Origin: Rivularia sp. T60_A2020_040
Lineage (GTDB): Bacteria > Cyanobacteriota > Cyanobacteriia > Cyanobacteriales > Nostocaceae
Reading direction: 5' to 3'
Length of the DNA stretch: 64,000 bases
Assembly: GCA_015272215.1 (NCBI GenBank)
Contig: JACYMD010000127.1
Span: 1 to 64,000 of the forward strand
The notes beneath the pieces are model-generated. The model had not been told where the DNA came from. It saw only the letters and a program-made list of their open reading frames with translations, and did not search any database. The translations under genes were made by a program, and so were the position numbers. Shown piece after piece: positions 37,522-48,065 of this stretch; position 1 is the first letter of the stretch; each line of letters opens with the position of its first letter.

Positions 37522-39746
37522 ACTTTTTCCGCTTGTTGAGCAAATTGATAGCGATTTTTGCCGAGATGCTTCGCACGATACATCGCAGCATCCGCTTGCT
37601 TAAGTAATGTTTCTGAATTGTAAGCAGTATATGGATAAATACTAATACCGATACTAGCAGAAATTTTAGTAGTATGACCTTCTAAACTAATTGATTCTGT
37701 GATAGTTGTGAGAATTTTGTCAGCGATTTTAGCAGCAACTTTTGGGTTGGGAATCCGACGTAAAATAATTGTAAATTCGTCCCCACCCAAACGGGAAACA
37801 GTATCGCTACCACGCAAACAATTGTTGAGTCGTTGAGCAACTGTTACTAATAAAAGGTCGCCCATTTCATGTCCTAAAGTGTCATTTATTTGCTTAAAAC
37901 CATCTAAATCTAAAAATAGTAATGCGAGTAAATAATTACCATTTTTTGCCCAAGATAAAGACTCATGAAGTTCTTCTGCAAAAGCTTTACGATTCGGTAA
38001 TCCGGTAAGAGCATCGTGATAAGCGATATAACGCAAATGGTCTTCTTGAAGTTTTAATTCATTATTAGAACGAGATAATTCATCAGCAGTACGCTTAAGT
38101 TGTTCTTCCAGAAGTTTACGTTTAGTAATATCACGAATTACCCCAACCAAAAATAAATTTCCAGCAGCATCTTTATGTAGGGAACGTTTAGTGGCAATGA
38201 GATGAAGTTCACCATTCACATCTGTAAATTCTTCTTCGTCTTCTAATAATTTTTGAGTGCGGAAAACATAGTCATCTTTTTTTCTAAAATCATCAGCTTC
38301 ATTTTTCGGGAAAAAATCATAATCTAATTGATCAATTAACTTGTTTTTAGGACAGCCAATTAACTCACAGTAAGCATCGTTTAAAACAATCCATTGATGC
38401 TGTTCATTTTTAACATAAATCGGATCAGCGACTGTATTAATAACTTGTCCTAAAAACTCCCTAGAACGCTTAAATTCTTCTTGAGAATGAGCGATTTGAC
38501 CAGTAATAAAAATCACCGAAATAATATAAGTTATTAACGCCGGAATCAGCGGTATCCACCAACCATTTAAAAAGAAAAGATAAGCACTAACTGTTAATAG
38601 AAAACTGAAAACTAATATTAATAAGAAATTAGTGCTTGAACTCCTAATTCGCCATCTAGTAATTGCTCCTACATAAGCCCAAATTCCAATCCATAAACAT
38701 TCCATAAATTCAGACCATACTTGAAGTAATTTCCTTCCTTCCAGGGCAGCGGAAATAATTTCATGGGTAAAATAAGCTTGTAATTCTACACCAGGTATAG
38801 ACTGTGGTTCTTTGTTCATAAAACTACTAGAGTATGGAGTTAGTTTTAAATCTTGTAAACTGGGTGCAGTCGAACCAATTAGCACGATGCGGTTTTTAAT
38901 CCAACTTTTAGGTACCTCTCCATTTAAGACTTTTCTTAAAGATACTTTGCGAAAACCATAAGATTTACCATCGCAGCTTTCTGAACAAGCAGGTTTAGGA
39001 AAATTAGATAAAAATTGATAACCACCATCATCAGCTCTAATATAGCCACCGTGATTATGTTGAAATCTAGTAAATGTAGCTTTACCCAATTGTAAATAGT
39101 TAGAATTTTTGGCTCTTTTAGGTGTAATACCCTCAGATTTTAAATACAGTCGCGCCAATTTTAAAGCAAAGCTTTCATATGCATTATTATCAATATGTAA
39201 ATACAGCAAACCACGCCGTACTTTACCGTCACTATCCACTACCACATTATTAAAACCTACTTGGTTTTTTTGACTTAATATAGATGGTGGACGAACACGG
39301 TCATTTTGATTATCTGAGAGTAGTTCAATGCCAACTAAATTCGGTGTTGATTTAAATATTTTTTGCAGATTTTCACTACCAGGTGATACTGCTAAATCTC
39401 GATAAACATCTAAACCAATTGCACGAGGTTGATCAGCTTTGATTTTTTGTAATAATTCAGCAACTTTACCATCAGAAACTGGCCAAGAACCTAATTCTTG
39501 CAAAGAAGCTTCATCTATAGCCACTATGGTAATCCGCTCTTGATATCTTTCAATTGGACGCAATTGAAAGAATTGGTCTAAAGCAGTCCATTCTAAAGAT
39601 TGTAATAACCCTAACCAGCGCAATACAAGTATGCAAAATACTACGCTAGAAGCGGTTATTAATTCTCTGTGTCTTTTAAAAAATTTTTTTTGCAGTACAA
39701 AGATCGATTTTTGTACATCTTTGCCTAGCTTTTTTCTTATTCCCAT
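37503..39746 (-). CDS. Diguanylate cyclase with CHASE2 and PAS domains
   Basis: The 747-residue protein has one N-terminal membrane helix (about 30-48), an extracytoplasmic CHASE2 sensor (about 50-340; [37 protein letters not shown]), three membrane helices (about 345-420), a PAS/PAC module (about 425-550) and a GGDEF domain (about 575-735) with the intact SRLGGDEF catalytic motif. It probably makes c-di-GMP in response to an envelope-side signal. No EAL domain follows. Its 3' end overlaps argH antisense. Confidence 0.94.
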   Translation of the reverse strand: MGIRKKLGKDVQKSIFVLQKKFFKRHRELITASSVVFCILVLRWLGLLQSLEWTALDQFFQLRPIERYQERITIVAIDEASLQELGSWPVSDGKVAELLQKIKADQPRAIGLDVYRDLAVSPGSENLQKIFKSTPNLVGIELLSDNQNDRVRPPSILSQKNQVGFNNVVVDSDGKVRRGLLYLHIDNNAYESFALKLARLYLKSEGITPKRAKNSNYLQLGKATFTRFQHNHGGYIRADDGGYQFLSNFPKPACSESCDGKSYGFRKVSLRKVLNGEVPKSWIKNRIVLIGSTAPSLQDLKLTPYSSSFMNKEPQSIPGVELQAYFTHEIISAALEGRKLLQVWSEFMECLWIGIWAYVGAITRWRIRSSSTNFLLILVFSFLLTVSAYLFFLNGWWIPLIPALITYIISVIFITGQIAHSQEEFKRSREFLGQVINTVADPIYVKNEQHQWIVLNDAYCELIGCPKNKLIDQLDYDFFPKNEADDFRKKDDYVFRTQKLLEDEEEFTDVNGELHLIATKRSLHKDAAGNLFLVGVIRDITKRKLLEEQLKRTADELSRSNNELKLQEDHLRYIAYHDALTGLPNRKAFAEELHESLSWAKNGNYLLALLFLDLDGFKQINDTLGHEMGDLLLVTVAQRLNNCLRGSDTVSRLGGDEFTIILRRIPNPKVAAKIADKILTTITESISLEGHTTKISASIGISIYPYTAYNSETLLKQADAAMYRAKHLGKNRYQFAQQAEKVQSPLI

Positions 39747-40470
39747 TATCCGTTCGGGAGAAAAATTGTTAAGTTAATCATTTGCTAAATAATTAATACA
39801 GTTAGGATGCTAACTATACTTTGTATTTAGGGATTTTGGTAAAGTTCAATGGAATATCTGGATTAAATTCATTTAATTGGATGTAATTAACTGTTTACTA
39901 AAATCCTCAAAAATCTTCTTGCTGAATATGGTTGATCAGAAAAACTTTCCTAACTCTGTATTGAATCACGGTGATTATATCTATGAACCAACAGGAGGTT
40001 TTAAAGTAACTATAAGTATTTGCTTAGTACAACTACTGATGTTACATAATAAAAGGGTACTTACAGAAACATCCTATCGGCAAGTGCTAAATATTAAATT
40101 ATTGATGTTTGTATGTGAATTTTAGTTTCCCTATACTATCTGGTTATAGGCTAATCATTGATATCAGCCTGTAAAAAATTTTATTTCACAATTAAACGTG
40201 AATTACTGACAAATCTGTTTTTATTCCTTTGCTGACATGGCTTCCAATTATTTTTTTATTTGGAATTGTTAAGTACTTTAACTTATCTAATAGAACAAAT
40301 AAATAGTATTTTTATACATTAAATATTAATTGTGTTTGTGAAAGCAATATTTAGTTAGTGCTTTCAGAGTCCCTTGTTGTAGGGTGTGTAGTTTAGAGAT
40401 AATTTGAACGGTTCTATAGAACTTATCGTCACGCAGCATAAACCTGTAATCAGCCATGGCAATAGAACAA
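39747..40470. other. Gene-free region between the cyclase and VKOR genes
   Basis: About 720 bp, AT-rich. A frame at 39877-40125 (82 codons) has no ATG start, no Shine-Dalgarno and no recognisable family, and is not accepted. AGGAGG at 39992-39998 is not followed by a usable start. The last part precedes the VKOR terminator. Confidence 0.6.
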
Positions 40471-40509
40471 AAATAAAAAAGCCAACAGAAGTAGATACCT
40501 CAGTTGACT
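40471..40509 (-). terminator. Intrinsic terminator of the VKOR gene
   Basis: On the minus strand AGTCAACTGA pairs with TCTGTTGGCT (one mismatch, one G-T) and is followed by TTTTTTATTTTT. It lies about 40 bases past the VKOR stop codon. Confidence 0.7.
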
Positions 40510-40550
40510 GTTTGCACTTGATTTTACAAATTGAAATTTGTCTAATTGTT

Positions 40551-41552
40551 TCAACGATTTAGATAATACTTGAAATTAGTCGCACCTTGATAACCAGAAG
40601 CCTTAGCTAACTCTTGAAGATTTTGCGCTCCTCTATAGGTTTGACCTTTAATTTTCCAAGTGGGATAACTTTCAATACCAGCTGCTTTACACTCAGGTTT
40701 TATATTGTTGGGATTATCCGCAGGAGCGCAATCTATATGAGGTACTTCTTTGTAAGCTTCCTTACCAAACAATAGCTTTTGATCGTGACAATGAGGACAC
40801 CACCAAGCAATATATTCCATAGCTCCAATTTCTTTAAGATGACGAGCTAAGGCTATTTCTGCTTCCCCAGAAGTGGTAGTAACTTCCCAACCAACTCCCG
40901 GTATTGGATTTTGTTGGGGAACAAAATTAATTGCTCCACCTTGACTAAGATCAGTTTGAGCAGCAGTTCCATCAGTTGTGACACCAGCATAAACACCTAA
41001 TGTCCCAATCAGCGTTACCATTCCGACAATAATTGCAGTAAAGAAAATTTGTCCTATATCTTCCCAACTACGACCAATAATAGTTAATACCAGCATCGTT
41101 AAAGAAAATAGAGCCGATGCAATACAGTAAGGACAAATAGTTTTGATTTGGCTAAATAACACATACATTAAATAGCTGCTGAAAACCGTCATGGAAATTG
41201 AGCCAATTAGCAAAAACATCCATGTTAAATTTTCTAACTTCTGACGCTGTTCTTTATTTTCTCCACTTTTGAAAAGCAAAGGTGCCAGAGCAAATACTAG
41301 CATACTAAAATATGCCAGAAAGCCGAACAAAGCTAGTGGTTGTCCGAGAATTGTAGCCCAAGGGCTAGAAAGAACACTGTTACATCCAGCAGCAGAACCC
41401 GCAGTTGCAGAGGAAGCGGTACAAGCAGCTTCTCCTCCGCTCAACTTAACGATGGTTAGATAACCAGTTACTAAAGCACCACAGGAAGCGATTCCTGCGA
41501 TTAGTAAACGCGAGAAGCGATGAATCCAAGGAGTAGAACGACGACGAATCAT
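40551..41552 (-). CDS. VKOR-thioredoxin fusion (bacterial vitamin K epoxide reductase homologue)
   Basis: The 333-residue protein has four to five membrane helices forming the VKOR domain, with a loop cysteine pair (CTASS...AAGCN) and the active-site CPYC, then a C-terminal thioredoxin-like domain with WWCPHC and three further cysteines. It oxidises dithiols in lumenal or periplasmic proteins and passes electrons to plastoquinone or phylloquinone, replacing DsbB/DsbA; the Synechocystis homologue (LTO1 type) supports photosystem assembly. A terminator follows. Single gene with flanking non-coding DNA. Confidence 0.95.
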   Translation of the reverse strand: MIRRRSTPWIHRFSRLLIAGIASCGALVTGYLTIVKLSGGEAACTASSATAGSAAGCNSVLSSPWATILGQPLALFGFLAYFSMLVFALAPLLFKSGENKEQRQKLENLTWMFLLIGSISMTVFSSYLMYVLFSQIKTICPYCIASALFSLTMLVLTIIGRSWEDIGQIFFTAIIVGMVTLIGTLGVYAGVTTDGTAAQTDLSQGGAINFVPQQNPIPGVGWEVTTTSGEAEIALARHLKEIGAMEYIAWWCPHCHDQKLLFGKEAYKEVPHIDCAPADNPNNIKPECKAAGIESYPTWKIKGQTYRGAQNLQELAKASGYQGATNFKYYLNR

Positions 41553-41838
41553 AAGCTAAAACATTATTAATTGGGAATAATAAATCGGAAATAGGGAATA
41601 AACTAGGATGTTATATTCTCAATCTCCATAACACTAGCAATTAAAACCTGATATCTTATAGCTTAATTTAGTTAAAACTAACTTCTGCTGCAAGAACCGA
41701 AATTCAGTTTAGGCTAACTTCACTAAAAAGAAGTAACTATGAGAGTAATTCAGACAATACAATATTATTATTTTGCTTGTTGAATGACCATTACTAACTA
41801 CTACAATTACTAACCACTACAATTCCCAATTTTCTTTG

Positions 41839-42687
41839 TTAAGAATGTAGCTTTAGAGAAGAAATTGATTCGGTTTGACCTTTGGAATTGAAATTCAGCC
41901 GAGCAGCTTCTACAAACTGGCTGACACGGATTGGATCTATAGTTTGCTCGCGCATTCCATGACGTTTCAAAGAACTCGAAACAATTACACCATCCGCAGC
42001 TTGCATTAGTGTAGCAATATTATCCCAACTCGCCCCACTACCAACAAATACCGGAGTCCCTTTCGCCGCTCTCGATGCTAATTCCAAATCTTCAGGATTG
42101 GGAGGATTACCCGTAGCCCAACCCGATAAAATCACTCCATCCGCCAATCCCCGCTCAATTGTATCTTCAACAGCATTCGTTAAATTAACCGAACCCAACG
42201 GACGAGCGTGCTTCACCAACACATCCGCCAAAATTTTCACATCAGAGCCTAATTCTCGTCGGTATCTGAGTAATTGATGCGCTTCTCCTTCAATTAATCC
42301 TTGATCTGTTGCCATTACCCCCGTTAGTACATTTACCCGGATAAATTCAGCTTGAGTACAACTGGCGATCGCGATCGCACTTCTGGCATCATTCCTTAAC
42401 ACATTCAAGCCGATGGGTACAGTGACAAGATTTTGTATGCGCTGTACTACAATAGTCATGGCACTCACAACCGCCGGATCTACCTGATTCTTGGTAAAGG
42501 GCGCATCAAAAAAATTTTCGACAATAATACCATCAATTCCCCCGCTAGTAAGGGCGACTGCTTCTTGTTCGGCACGGTCAATTATCGCTTTGAGACTACC
42601 TCCCCAGCGCGGTGAGGTAGGCAGTGGTAACAGATGAACCACACCAATAATTGGTCTTCGGGTTTTAAATAACTGATATAGATCCAC
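41839..42687 (-). CDS. btpA: Photosystem I biogenesis protein BtpA
   Basis: The protein (282 residues from GTG 42687) matches BtpA: DLYQLFKTRRPIIGVVHLLP, LPTSPRWGGSLKAI, GIDGIIVENFFDAPF, GLNVLRNDARSAIAIA and VLVKHARPLGS. It is a TIM-barrel-like thylakoid-associated protein needed for stable PsaA/PsaB accumulation in Synechocystis. The GTG is chosen because the conserved N-terminus is (M)DLYQLF. An in-frame ATG at 42756 would add 23 residues across a ten-A tract encoding Lys-Lys-Lys; that extension is not expected in the family. Confidence 0.9.
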   Translation of the reverse strand: MDLYQLFKTRRPIIGVVHLLPLPTSPRWGGSLKAIIDRAEQEAVALTSGGIDGIIVENFFDAPFTKNQVDPAVVSAMTIVVQRIQNLVTVPIGLNVLRNDARSAIAIASCTQAEFIRVNVLTGVMATDQGLIEGEAHQLLRYRRELGSDVKILADVLVKHARPLGSVNLTNAVEDTIERGLADGVILSGWATGNPPNPEDLELASRAAKGTPVFVGSGASWDNIATLMQAADGVIVSSSLKRHGMREQTIDPIRVSQFVEAARLNFNSKGQTESISSLKLHS

Positions 42688-43067
42688 GTCTTTTTTTTTT
42701 ACGGACTTTGTGTGGTTTCCCGACTTGAAAGTAAATGTCACCTTATAATAAAGCAACCTTAGTTGCTACAATCGATATTATCCTGTGTCCTGTTTGACTG
42801 GCAGGAATCAAAAAATACCGTGCTTACATCCTCAGCGATTCTTACCATAAGTTTGGCTTTTACCCAAGCAAAAAACACACAAAGACTATTTTACCTGGAT
42901 TACCGTCATCTCTTGACCAATAATTCTTTAATGGTACAACCCTCCAGATTTATCAACTGACAATTGACAATTAATTTAGTTCAAGTACAGGTATTGAAGT
43001 GGCTTTAACCCTTTCCCTTATTTAAGGAGAGGTAAAAATCTAAAAGACCTCCCCCAATAGATGTAAA
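42688..43067. other. Intergenic sequence upstream of btpA and the RNA candidate
   Basis: About 380 bp between btpA (minus) and the promoter described next. It includes the ten-T run at 42691-42700. A 65-codon frame at 42763-42960 has no recognisable family and is not accepted. Confidence 0.5.
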
Positions 43068-43096
43068 TTGACACCAAAAATTTCATAAGATATGTT
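43068..43096 (+). promoter_or_regulatory. Sigma-70-type promoter for a non-coding transcript
   Basis: A perfect -35 TTGACA (43068-43073) is separated by 17 bases from a -10 TATGTT (43091-43096, four of six to consensus). Transcription would start near 43103. The next coding start on this strand is rimO, more than 400 bases downstream. Confidence 0.5.
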
Positions 43097-43102
43097 AAGA
43101 TA

Positions 43103-43320
43103 ACAAGTGATACGAGAGGAGTCTGCCGCTCAAATTCCTGCGGCTTGCAGCTTTACCTAGAATAGTGTATAGTCTGCCACAGATACAGGCAATCGTTCGG
43201 GAAAATGCCAAAGCGTAACTCAGCCTGCGATTTCCTTTAGGGTAGCGACTTCTCTACAAAAGCCGATATTATTCGGTTGCTTCCTAACGAGCAAATGAGG
43301 GTGTTGTTTACGGACTGAGG
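43103..43320 (+). ncRNA. Candidate structured RNA upstream of rimO (6S-like size)
   Basis: This segment is clearly richer in G and C than the AT-rich DNA on both sides, has no open frame of note and follows a strong promoter. Local hairpins are GCCGC/GCGGC (about 43125-43144), AGCCGA/TCGGTT (43261-43278) and GTAG/CTAC (43243-43257). AGTCTG (43120-43125) can pair with CGGACT (43311-43316), closing a roughly 197-base unit. The size would fit 6S RNA, but I cannot match its conserved sequence. A long rimO leader is the alternative. No T run follows. Confidence 0.35.
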
Positions 43321-43514
43321 TAATGTAAAATACCATAAATTAACAATATGTAAATAAAGCGAAATAGACTCAATGACAGATTTCAAAGCTGTTTTAGGTC
43401 TATGGGGAATGGATAAATTTTAGGTAAAGTCAAAATGATGTTTTACCTTGTGTGGGTGTATATTGCTTAAGAATAGAAACCTTTAGCTCGAAACAGCAAA
43501 ATATCTTTTATAAT

Positions 43515-44828
43515 ATGGGTGATAAGCCAACAATTGCAATTTCTCACCTAGGCTGCGAGAAAAATAGAATTGATACAGAGCATATGCTCGGTCTGCTTGT
43601 AGAAGCAGGTTACAGCGTAGATTGTAATGAAGAATTAGCAGATTACGTTATTGTCAATACTTGTAGTTTTATCGCAGCAGCGCGAGAAGAATCTGTTAAA
43701 ACTTTAGTAGAATTAGCAGAAGCAGATAAGAAGATAGTGATTACTGGCTGCATGGCGCAGCATTTTCAAGAGCAATTACTAGAAGAGTTGCCAGAGGCAG
43801 TAGCCGTAGTAGGTACAGGCGATTACAATCAAATCGTCAATGTAATTGAGCGAACCCAGCTTGGCGAACGTGTCAAGCAAGTAAGTGCCGAACCTACCTT
43901 TATTGCCGATGAAACAACGCCTCGCTATCGGACGACTTCAGAAGGTGTCGCTTATTTAAGGGTCGCGGAAGGGTGTGATTATCGATGTGCATTTTGTATA
44001 ATTCCTCATCTACGGGGAAAACAACGTTCGCGTACTATTGAATCAATAGTCGCCGAAGCAGAGCATTTGGCATCTCAAGGAGTACGGGAGATTATATTAA
44101 TTTCCCAAATTACGACAAATTACGGTATAGATATTTACAATAAACCTCAGTTAGCAGAATTATTGCGCGCTCTGGGTAAAGTAGATATACCGTGGATCAG
44201 AATGCACTATGCTTATCCAACGGGACTAACCCCAGATGTGATTGCGGCGATAAAAGAAACACCAAATGTGTTGCCTTACTTAGATTTACCATTACAGCAT
44301 TCCCATCCTGAAATTCTTCGGGCAATGAATCGTCCCTGGCAAGGGCAGGTGAACGATGGGGTGATTGAACGCATAAAACAGGCGTTACCAAACGCCGTGC
44401 TGCGAACAACATTCATTGTGGGTTTTCCTGGCGAGACAGACGAGCATTTTAATCATCTGTGTGAGTTTGTCGAACGTCATGAATTTGACCATGTAGGTGT
44501 TTTTACTTTTTCACCGGAGGAAGGAACAGAAGCGTACAACTTGCCAGAGCAGCTGCCGCAACAAATAATGGATGAGCGGCGAGATACACTGATGGAAATT
44601 CAGCAGCCAATTTCTGGGAAGAAAAACCAACTTGAAATTGGCAAAGTAGTTGATGTGTTAATTGAGCAAGAAAACCCGATGACGGGAGAACTGATAGGTC
44701 GTTCTAGTAGATTTGCGCCGTTCGTAGACGGACAGGTATATGTTCGTGGAGAAGCCTGTTTAGGGGCGATTGTGCCGGTAAAAATAGACAAAGCTGACGC
44801 ATATGACTTATACGGTAAATTCGTTTGA
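43515..44828 (+). CDS. rimO: Ribosomal protein S12 methylthiotransferase RimO
   Basis: The 437-residue protein has the MTTase N-terminal domain with three cluster cysteines ([26 protein letters not shown]), the radical-SAM core ([16 protein letters not shown]) and a C-terminal TRAM domain. It adds a methylthio group to Asp88 of ribosomal protein S12. ATG 43515 ([14 protein letters not shown]) matches the family; the 21 extra upstream codons do not. The next gene is a CrhR-type helicase 85 nt downstream; a rimO-crhR operon is known from Synechocystis (slr0082-slr0083). Confidence 0.96.
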   Translation: MGDKPTIAISHLGCEKNRIDTEHMLGLLVEAGYSVDCNEELADYVIVNTCSFIAAAREESVKTLVELAEADKKIVITGCMAQHFQEQLLEELPEAVAVVGTGDYNQIVNVIERTQLGERVKQVSAEPTFIADETTPRYRTTSEGVAYLRVAEGCDYRCAFCIIPHLRGKQRSRTIESIVAEAEHLASQGVREIILISQITTNYGIDIYNKPQLAELLRALGKVDIPWIRMHYAYPTGLTPDVIAAIKETPNVLPYLDLPLQHSHPEILRAMNRPWQGQVNDGVIERIKQALPNAVLRTTFIVGFPGETDEHFNHLCEFVERHEFDHVGVFTFSPEEGTEAYNLPEQLPQQIMDERRDTLMEIQQPISGKKNQLEIGKVVDVLIEQENPMTGELIGRSSRFAPFVDGQVYVRGEACLGAIVPVKIDKADAYDLYGKFV

Positions 44829-44913
44829 ATTTAACTTGCCGGCGTTGGTTAAATCGACAAATTAATTAACACAAATATCGATTGAAAATTAAACTTAAAA
44901 CATAGGAGAATTG

Positions 44914-46434
44914 ATGAGTCTTACATTTCAAGATTTAGGAATTTCAGAACAGCGTCTTGCACAATTAGAAAAACTCGGTTTTACAACACCGACTAATATT
45001 CAAGAACAGGCAATTCCTCAACTTTTATCAGGTCGTGACGTAGTAGGTCAATCCCAGACGGGAACTGGTAAAACCGCAGCATTCTCTCTGCCAATTTTAG
45101 AGCGGATAGATGCTAATGAAAAAGCAGTACAAGCGATAGTTTTAGCTCCAACTCGTGAACTTGCAATGCAGGTTCATAGTGCGATTGCAGAATTTGTTGG
45201 TACTCAAAGATTGAAAATTGTGGCAATCTATGGTGGTCAGTCAATCGACCGTCAAATGATGCAATTAAAGCGTGGTGTTCATGTTGTTGTGGGTACACCA
45301 GGACGAGTAATTGATTTATTGGATAGAGGTTGTTTGAAGCTCGACCATGTAAAGTGGTTTGTGTTGGATGAAGCCGATGAAATGCTGAGCATGGGCTTTA
45401 TTGATGATGTAGAGAAAATCCTGTCTAAAGCACCAAAAGAGCGTCAGACAGCTTTATTCTCGGCGACAATGCCGCCCTCAATTCGCCAGTTGGTGAATAA
45501 GTTTTTAAATGATCCCGTAACAGTAACGGTTCAACAACCAAAAGCAGCTCCGAATAAAATTAATCAGGTAGCTTACTTAATACCGCGTCACTGGACGAAA
45601 GCAAGAGCTTTGCAGCCTATTTTGGAGATGGAAGATCCGGAAACTGCGTTGATTTTTGTTCGTACTCGACGTACCGCAGCAGAATTAACCAATCAGTTAC
45701 AATCAGCTGGTCACAGTGTTGATGAATATCACGGTGATTTGTCTCAACAAGCGCGGGAAAGATTGTTAGGACGTTTCCGCAATCGTCAAGTTCGTTGGGT
45801 AGTTGCAACTGATATTGCTGCAAGGGGTTTAGATGTTGATGAACTTTCTCACGTGATCAACTTTGATTTACCTGATAGTGTAGAAACGTATGTTCACCGT
45901 ATCGGTCGTACTGGTAGGGCTGGTAAAGAAGGAACTGCTATTTCCTTAGTACAACCCTTTGAGCGACGTAAACAGCAAACTATTGAACGTCATAACCGCC
46001 AGAATTGGCAAATGCTTCCTATTCCTACCCGCGCTCAAATTGAAGCACGACAGTTGGAAAAACTGCAACTTCAGGTTAAAGAAGCTTTGAGTGGTGAACG
46101 TTTGGCTTCGTTTTTACCGATAGTACGGGAATTAAGCGAAGAATATGATGCTCACGCCATTGCAGCAGCAGCTTTACAAATAGCTTATGACCAAACCCGT
46201 CCGGATTGGTTAAAAGCAGACAGTATTCCCGAAGAAGAAGAGAATTATTCTTCTTCAGGTAAACCCAGACTGCGTTCTTCTTCATCACGTCGTTCTTCTG
46301 GGGATAAAAGCCGCCGTTGGTCGCAATCGGAAGGCAACAATAGAGATGGAAATGGCAAGCGTGGTGGTGGAACTCCCAAACCCAAACTTAAAACAAACCA
46401 TCGAGAAACTTCTTCGGTACATCAGAATCAATAG
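44914..46434 (+). CDS. crhR: DEAD-box RNA helicase, CrhR type
   Basis: The 506-residue helicase shows the Q motif (FTTPTNIQEQAIP), SQTGTGKTA, PTRELAMQ, TPGRVID, DEADEML, SAT, VATDIAARGLD and HRIGRTGRAG, then a CrhR/CsdA-like domain (about 375-440) and a basic Ser/Arg/Gly-rich tail (RRSSGDKSRRWSQ, GKRGGG). It can unwind and anneal RNA; the Synechocystis homologue is cold- and redox-induced and autoregulated. TAGGAG precedes ATG 44914 by five bases. Following rimO on the same strand supports orthology with CrhR. Confidence 0.9.
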   Translation: MSLTFQDLGISEQRLAQLEKLGFTTPTNIQEQAIPQLLSGRDVVGQSQTGTGKTAAFSLPILERIDANEKAVQAIVLAPTRELAMQVHSAIAEFVGTQRLKIVAIYGGQSIDRQMMQLKRGVHVVVGTPGRVIDLLDRGCLKLDHVKWFVLDEADEMLSMGFIDDVEKILSKAPKERQTALFSATMPPSIRQLVNKFLNDPVTVTVQQPKAAPNKINQVAYLIPRHWTKARALQPILEMEDPETALIFVRTRRTAAELTNQLQSAGHSVDEYHGDLSQQARERLLGRFRNRQVRWVVATDIAARGLDVDELSHVINFDLPDSVETYVHRIGRTGRAGKEGTAISLVQPFERRKQQTIERHNRQNWQMLPIPTRAQIEARQLEKLQLQVKEALSGERLASFLPIVRELSEEYDAHAIAAAALQIAYDQTRPDWLKADSIPEEEENYSSSGKPRLRSSSSRRSSGDKSRRWSQSEGNNRDGNGKRGGGTPKPKLKTNHRETSSVHQNQ

Positions 46435-46806
46435 AATCAATTCGGTTCTATCACCGCAAAAGAATCGGCATTTTCTTAAGTACTAAATTGGTTTTGTTTT
46501 AGAAACAATCTCTACTAGTTAGTAAATTTCAAATTTAATTTAGAACAACTTTACTGGTAGAGAAATCAAATTTCCATCAATCAGCAAGTAACTGGTTCCA
46601 ATGCAAGTTTCATGCTTCCGAATATGGAAGAAGAAAGTTAAAAACATCGCAATGGAGCCAGTAATTATTTGATTTTAGATACTTCGGCAAGCTCAGCACA
46701 AGTTTTAGATTTTAGATTTTGGATTTTGGATTAGTTAGTACCACCGGAGTTAGTTATTACACCTTAAACCTTTGACCTTTGACCTTTGACTTTAAACCTT
46801 AAACTT
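46435..46806. other. Convergent intergenic region with long hairpin and repeats
   Basis: A hairpin is formed by ACTGGTTCCA (46591-46600) and TGGAGCCAGT (46653-46662), with an inner CTTCC/GGAAG stem (46615-46630). Short repeats follow: ATTTTAG/ATTTTGG units (46672-46732), TTAGTACCACCGGAG (46734-46748) and CTTTGAC units (46768-46790). No gene is seen. The hairpin could end or stabilise the crhR transcript. Confidence 0.6.
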
Positions 46807-47757
46807 TTAATTCAACCAAGGACGACTAATTTCATCTAACTGAATAACTTCATCATCGCTTAATTTCCAGCCTAAAGCACCAGCATTTTGTTTGACTTGT
46901 TCTGCTGTTTTGACTCCAGAAATGGGAATTACATTACCTTGAGCAATTAACCAGTTGAGAGCTACTTGTGCGGGAGTACGATTGTATTTTTCGCCAATAG
47001 TTCGTAATAATGATATGACTGGCTGAATTTTTTGTAAATTGTCTTTATTAAATCGCGGGTCTATTTTTCTGGCTCCAGTCGGATTTATATTACTATCGGT
47101 GGCATATTTACCTGTAAGTAATCCTTGAGCTAAAGGACTATATGCCAAAATTGTTACACCTAATTGTTTTGCTGTGGTGATAATTCCTTGGGTTTCAACT
47201 TGACGAGTTAATAAAGAATAACGTACTTGATTAACTGCTAAAGATATGCCACGACGAGCTAATATTTGGTGTGCTTCTTGCATTTGACTTTGGGAATAAT
47301 TACTCACACCAATTGCTTTAATTCTACCTTTTTCCACCTCAGTTGCTAAAGCATTCATTAATGTTTCTTGGCTCATAAAAAAAGCAAAAGGCCAATGTAC
47401 TTGATACAATGCAACTTGTTCTAATTGCAGACGCTTCAGACTTTCGGTTAAGGCATCGCTGACAGATTGAGCCGAAAATCGCCAAGGTAAAGGACCAAAC
47501 TTAGTGGCAATTTGCACTTGTTGATCCGTTTTTTTGATAAATTTTCCCAACAATTCTTCTGAAAGTCCCAAGCCATAGACTTCCGCAGTATCAAAAAACG
47601 TAATACCCGCTTCAATGGCAGCGTTAAAAGCTTGTTCTACTTGTTCTGAACCGTAATCATTGCCATAATTCCAAAATAGTTTATCACCCCAAGCCCAAGT
47701 ACCCAGACACAAAGGGGTAACTGATACCGCATTTTGTCCTAATGTGATGCTTTCCAC
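46807..47757 (-). CDS. Aldo/keto reductase
   Basis: The 316-residue TIM-barrel oxidoreductase carries the tetrad of the superfamily: Asp and Tyr in FFDTAEVYG, Lys in IATKFG and His in YQVHWP, plus GVSNYSQSQM and SGVKTAEQVKQN for NADPH binding. It probably reduces aldehydes or ketones. Start is GTG 47757. The substrate is unknown. Convergent with crhR. Confidence 0.93.
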   Translation of the reverse strand: MESITLGQNAVSVTPLCLGTWAWGDKLFWNYGNDYGSEQVEQAFNAAIEAGITFFDTAEVYGLGLSEELLGKFIKKTDQQVQIATKFGPLPWRFSAQSVSDALTESLKRLQLEQVALYQVHWPFAFFMSQETLMNALATEVEKGRIKAIGVSNYSQSQMQEAHQILARRGISLAVNQVRYSLLTRQVETQGIITTAKQLGVTILAYSPLAQGLLTGKYATDSNINPTGARKIDPRFNKDNLQKIQPVISLLRTIGEKYNRTPAQVALNWLIAQGNVIPISGVKTAEQVKQNAGALGWKLSDDEVIQLDEISRPWLN

Positions 47758-48065
47758 TGTTACCTAAATATTTTTACAATACTTTACTTTAAGTGTATCG
47801 CTAGGTAATGGAGAAGAACTAGTGATAGCTCTTAATAGAAAATTATTAGCTACTCCCTTCCCGGTAGAAGATTACCGATTAAAAAACCGCAGAGACGCAG
47901 AGAACACAGAGAAAAGAGGTAAAAAGAGATAGATAATCTTAAAGCGGAATAGGAGTAATAGTTAATGGGATAATAGCAGAGTAGCTACCGATTAAATTAG
48001 ATAACTGTGCCAGTCTAATTATGATTACTTCTACTAATCATTGATATTTTGACATTTAAATCCTT
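47758..48065. other. Divergent intergenic region with CGCAGAGA repeat
   Basis: About 308 bp between the aldo/keto reductase (minus) and the PucC-like gene (plus). CCGCAGAGACGCAGAGAAC at 47886-47904 belongs to a dispersed CGCAGAG repeat also seen near 13930 and 18504. No gene is seen. Confidence 0.6.

Noticed and set aside
39877-40125. 82-codon plus-strand frame upstream of the VKOR terminator
   Set aside because: TTG start, no ribosome-binding site and residue composition typical of translated AT-rich non-coding DNA.
42763-42960. 65-codon plus-strand frame divergent from btpA
   Set aside because: No family, no Shine-Dalgarno, and it covers the region where btpA control signals are expected.
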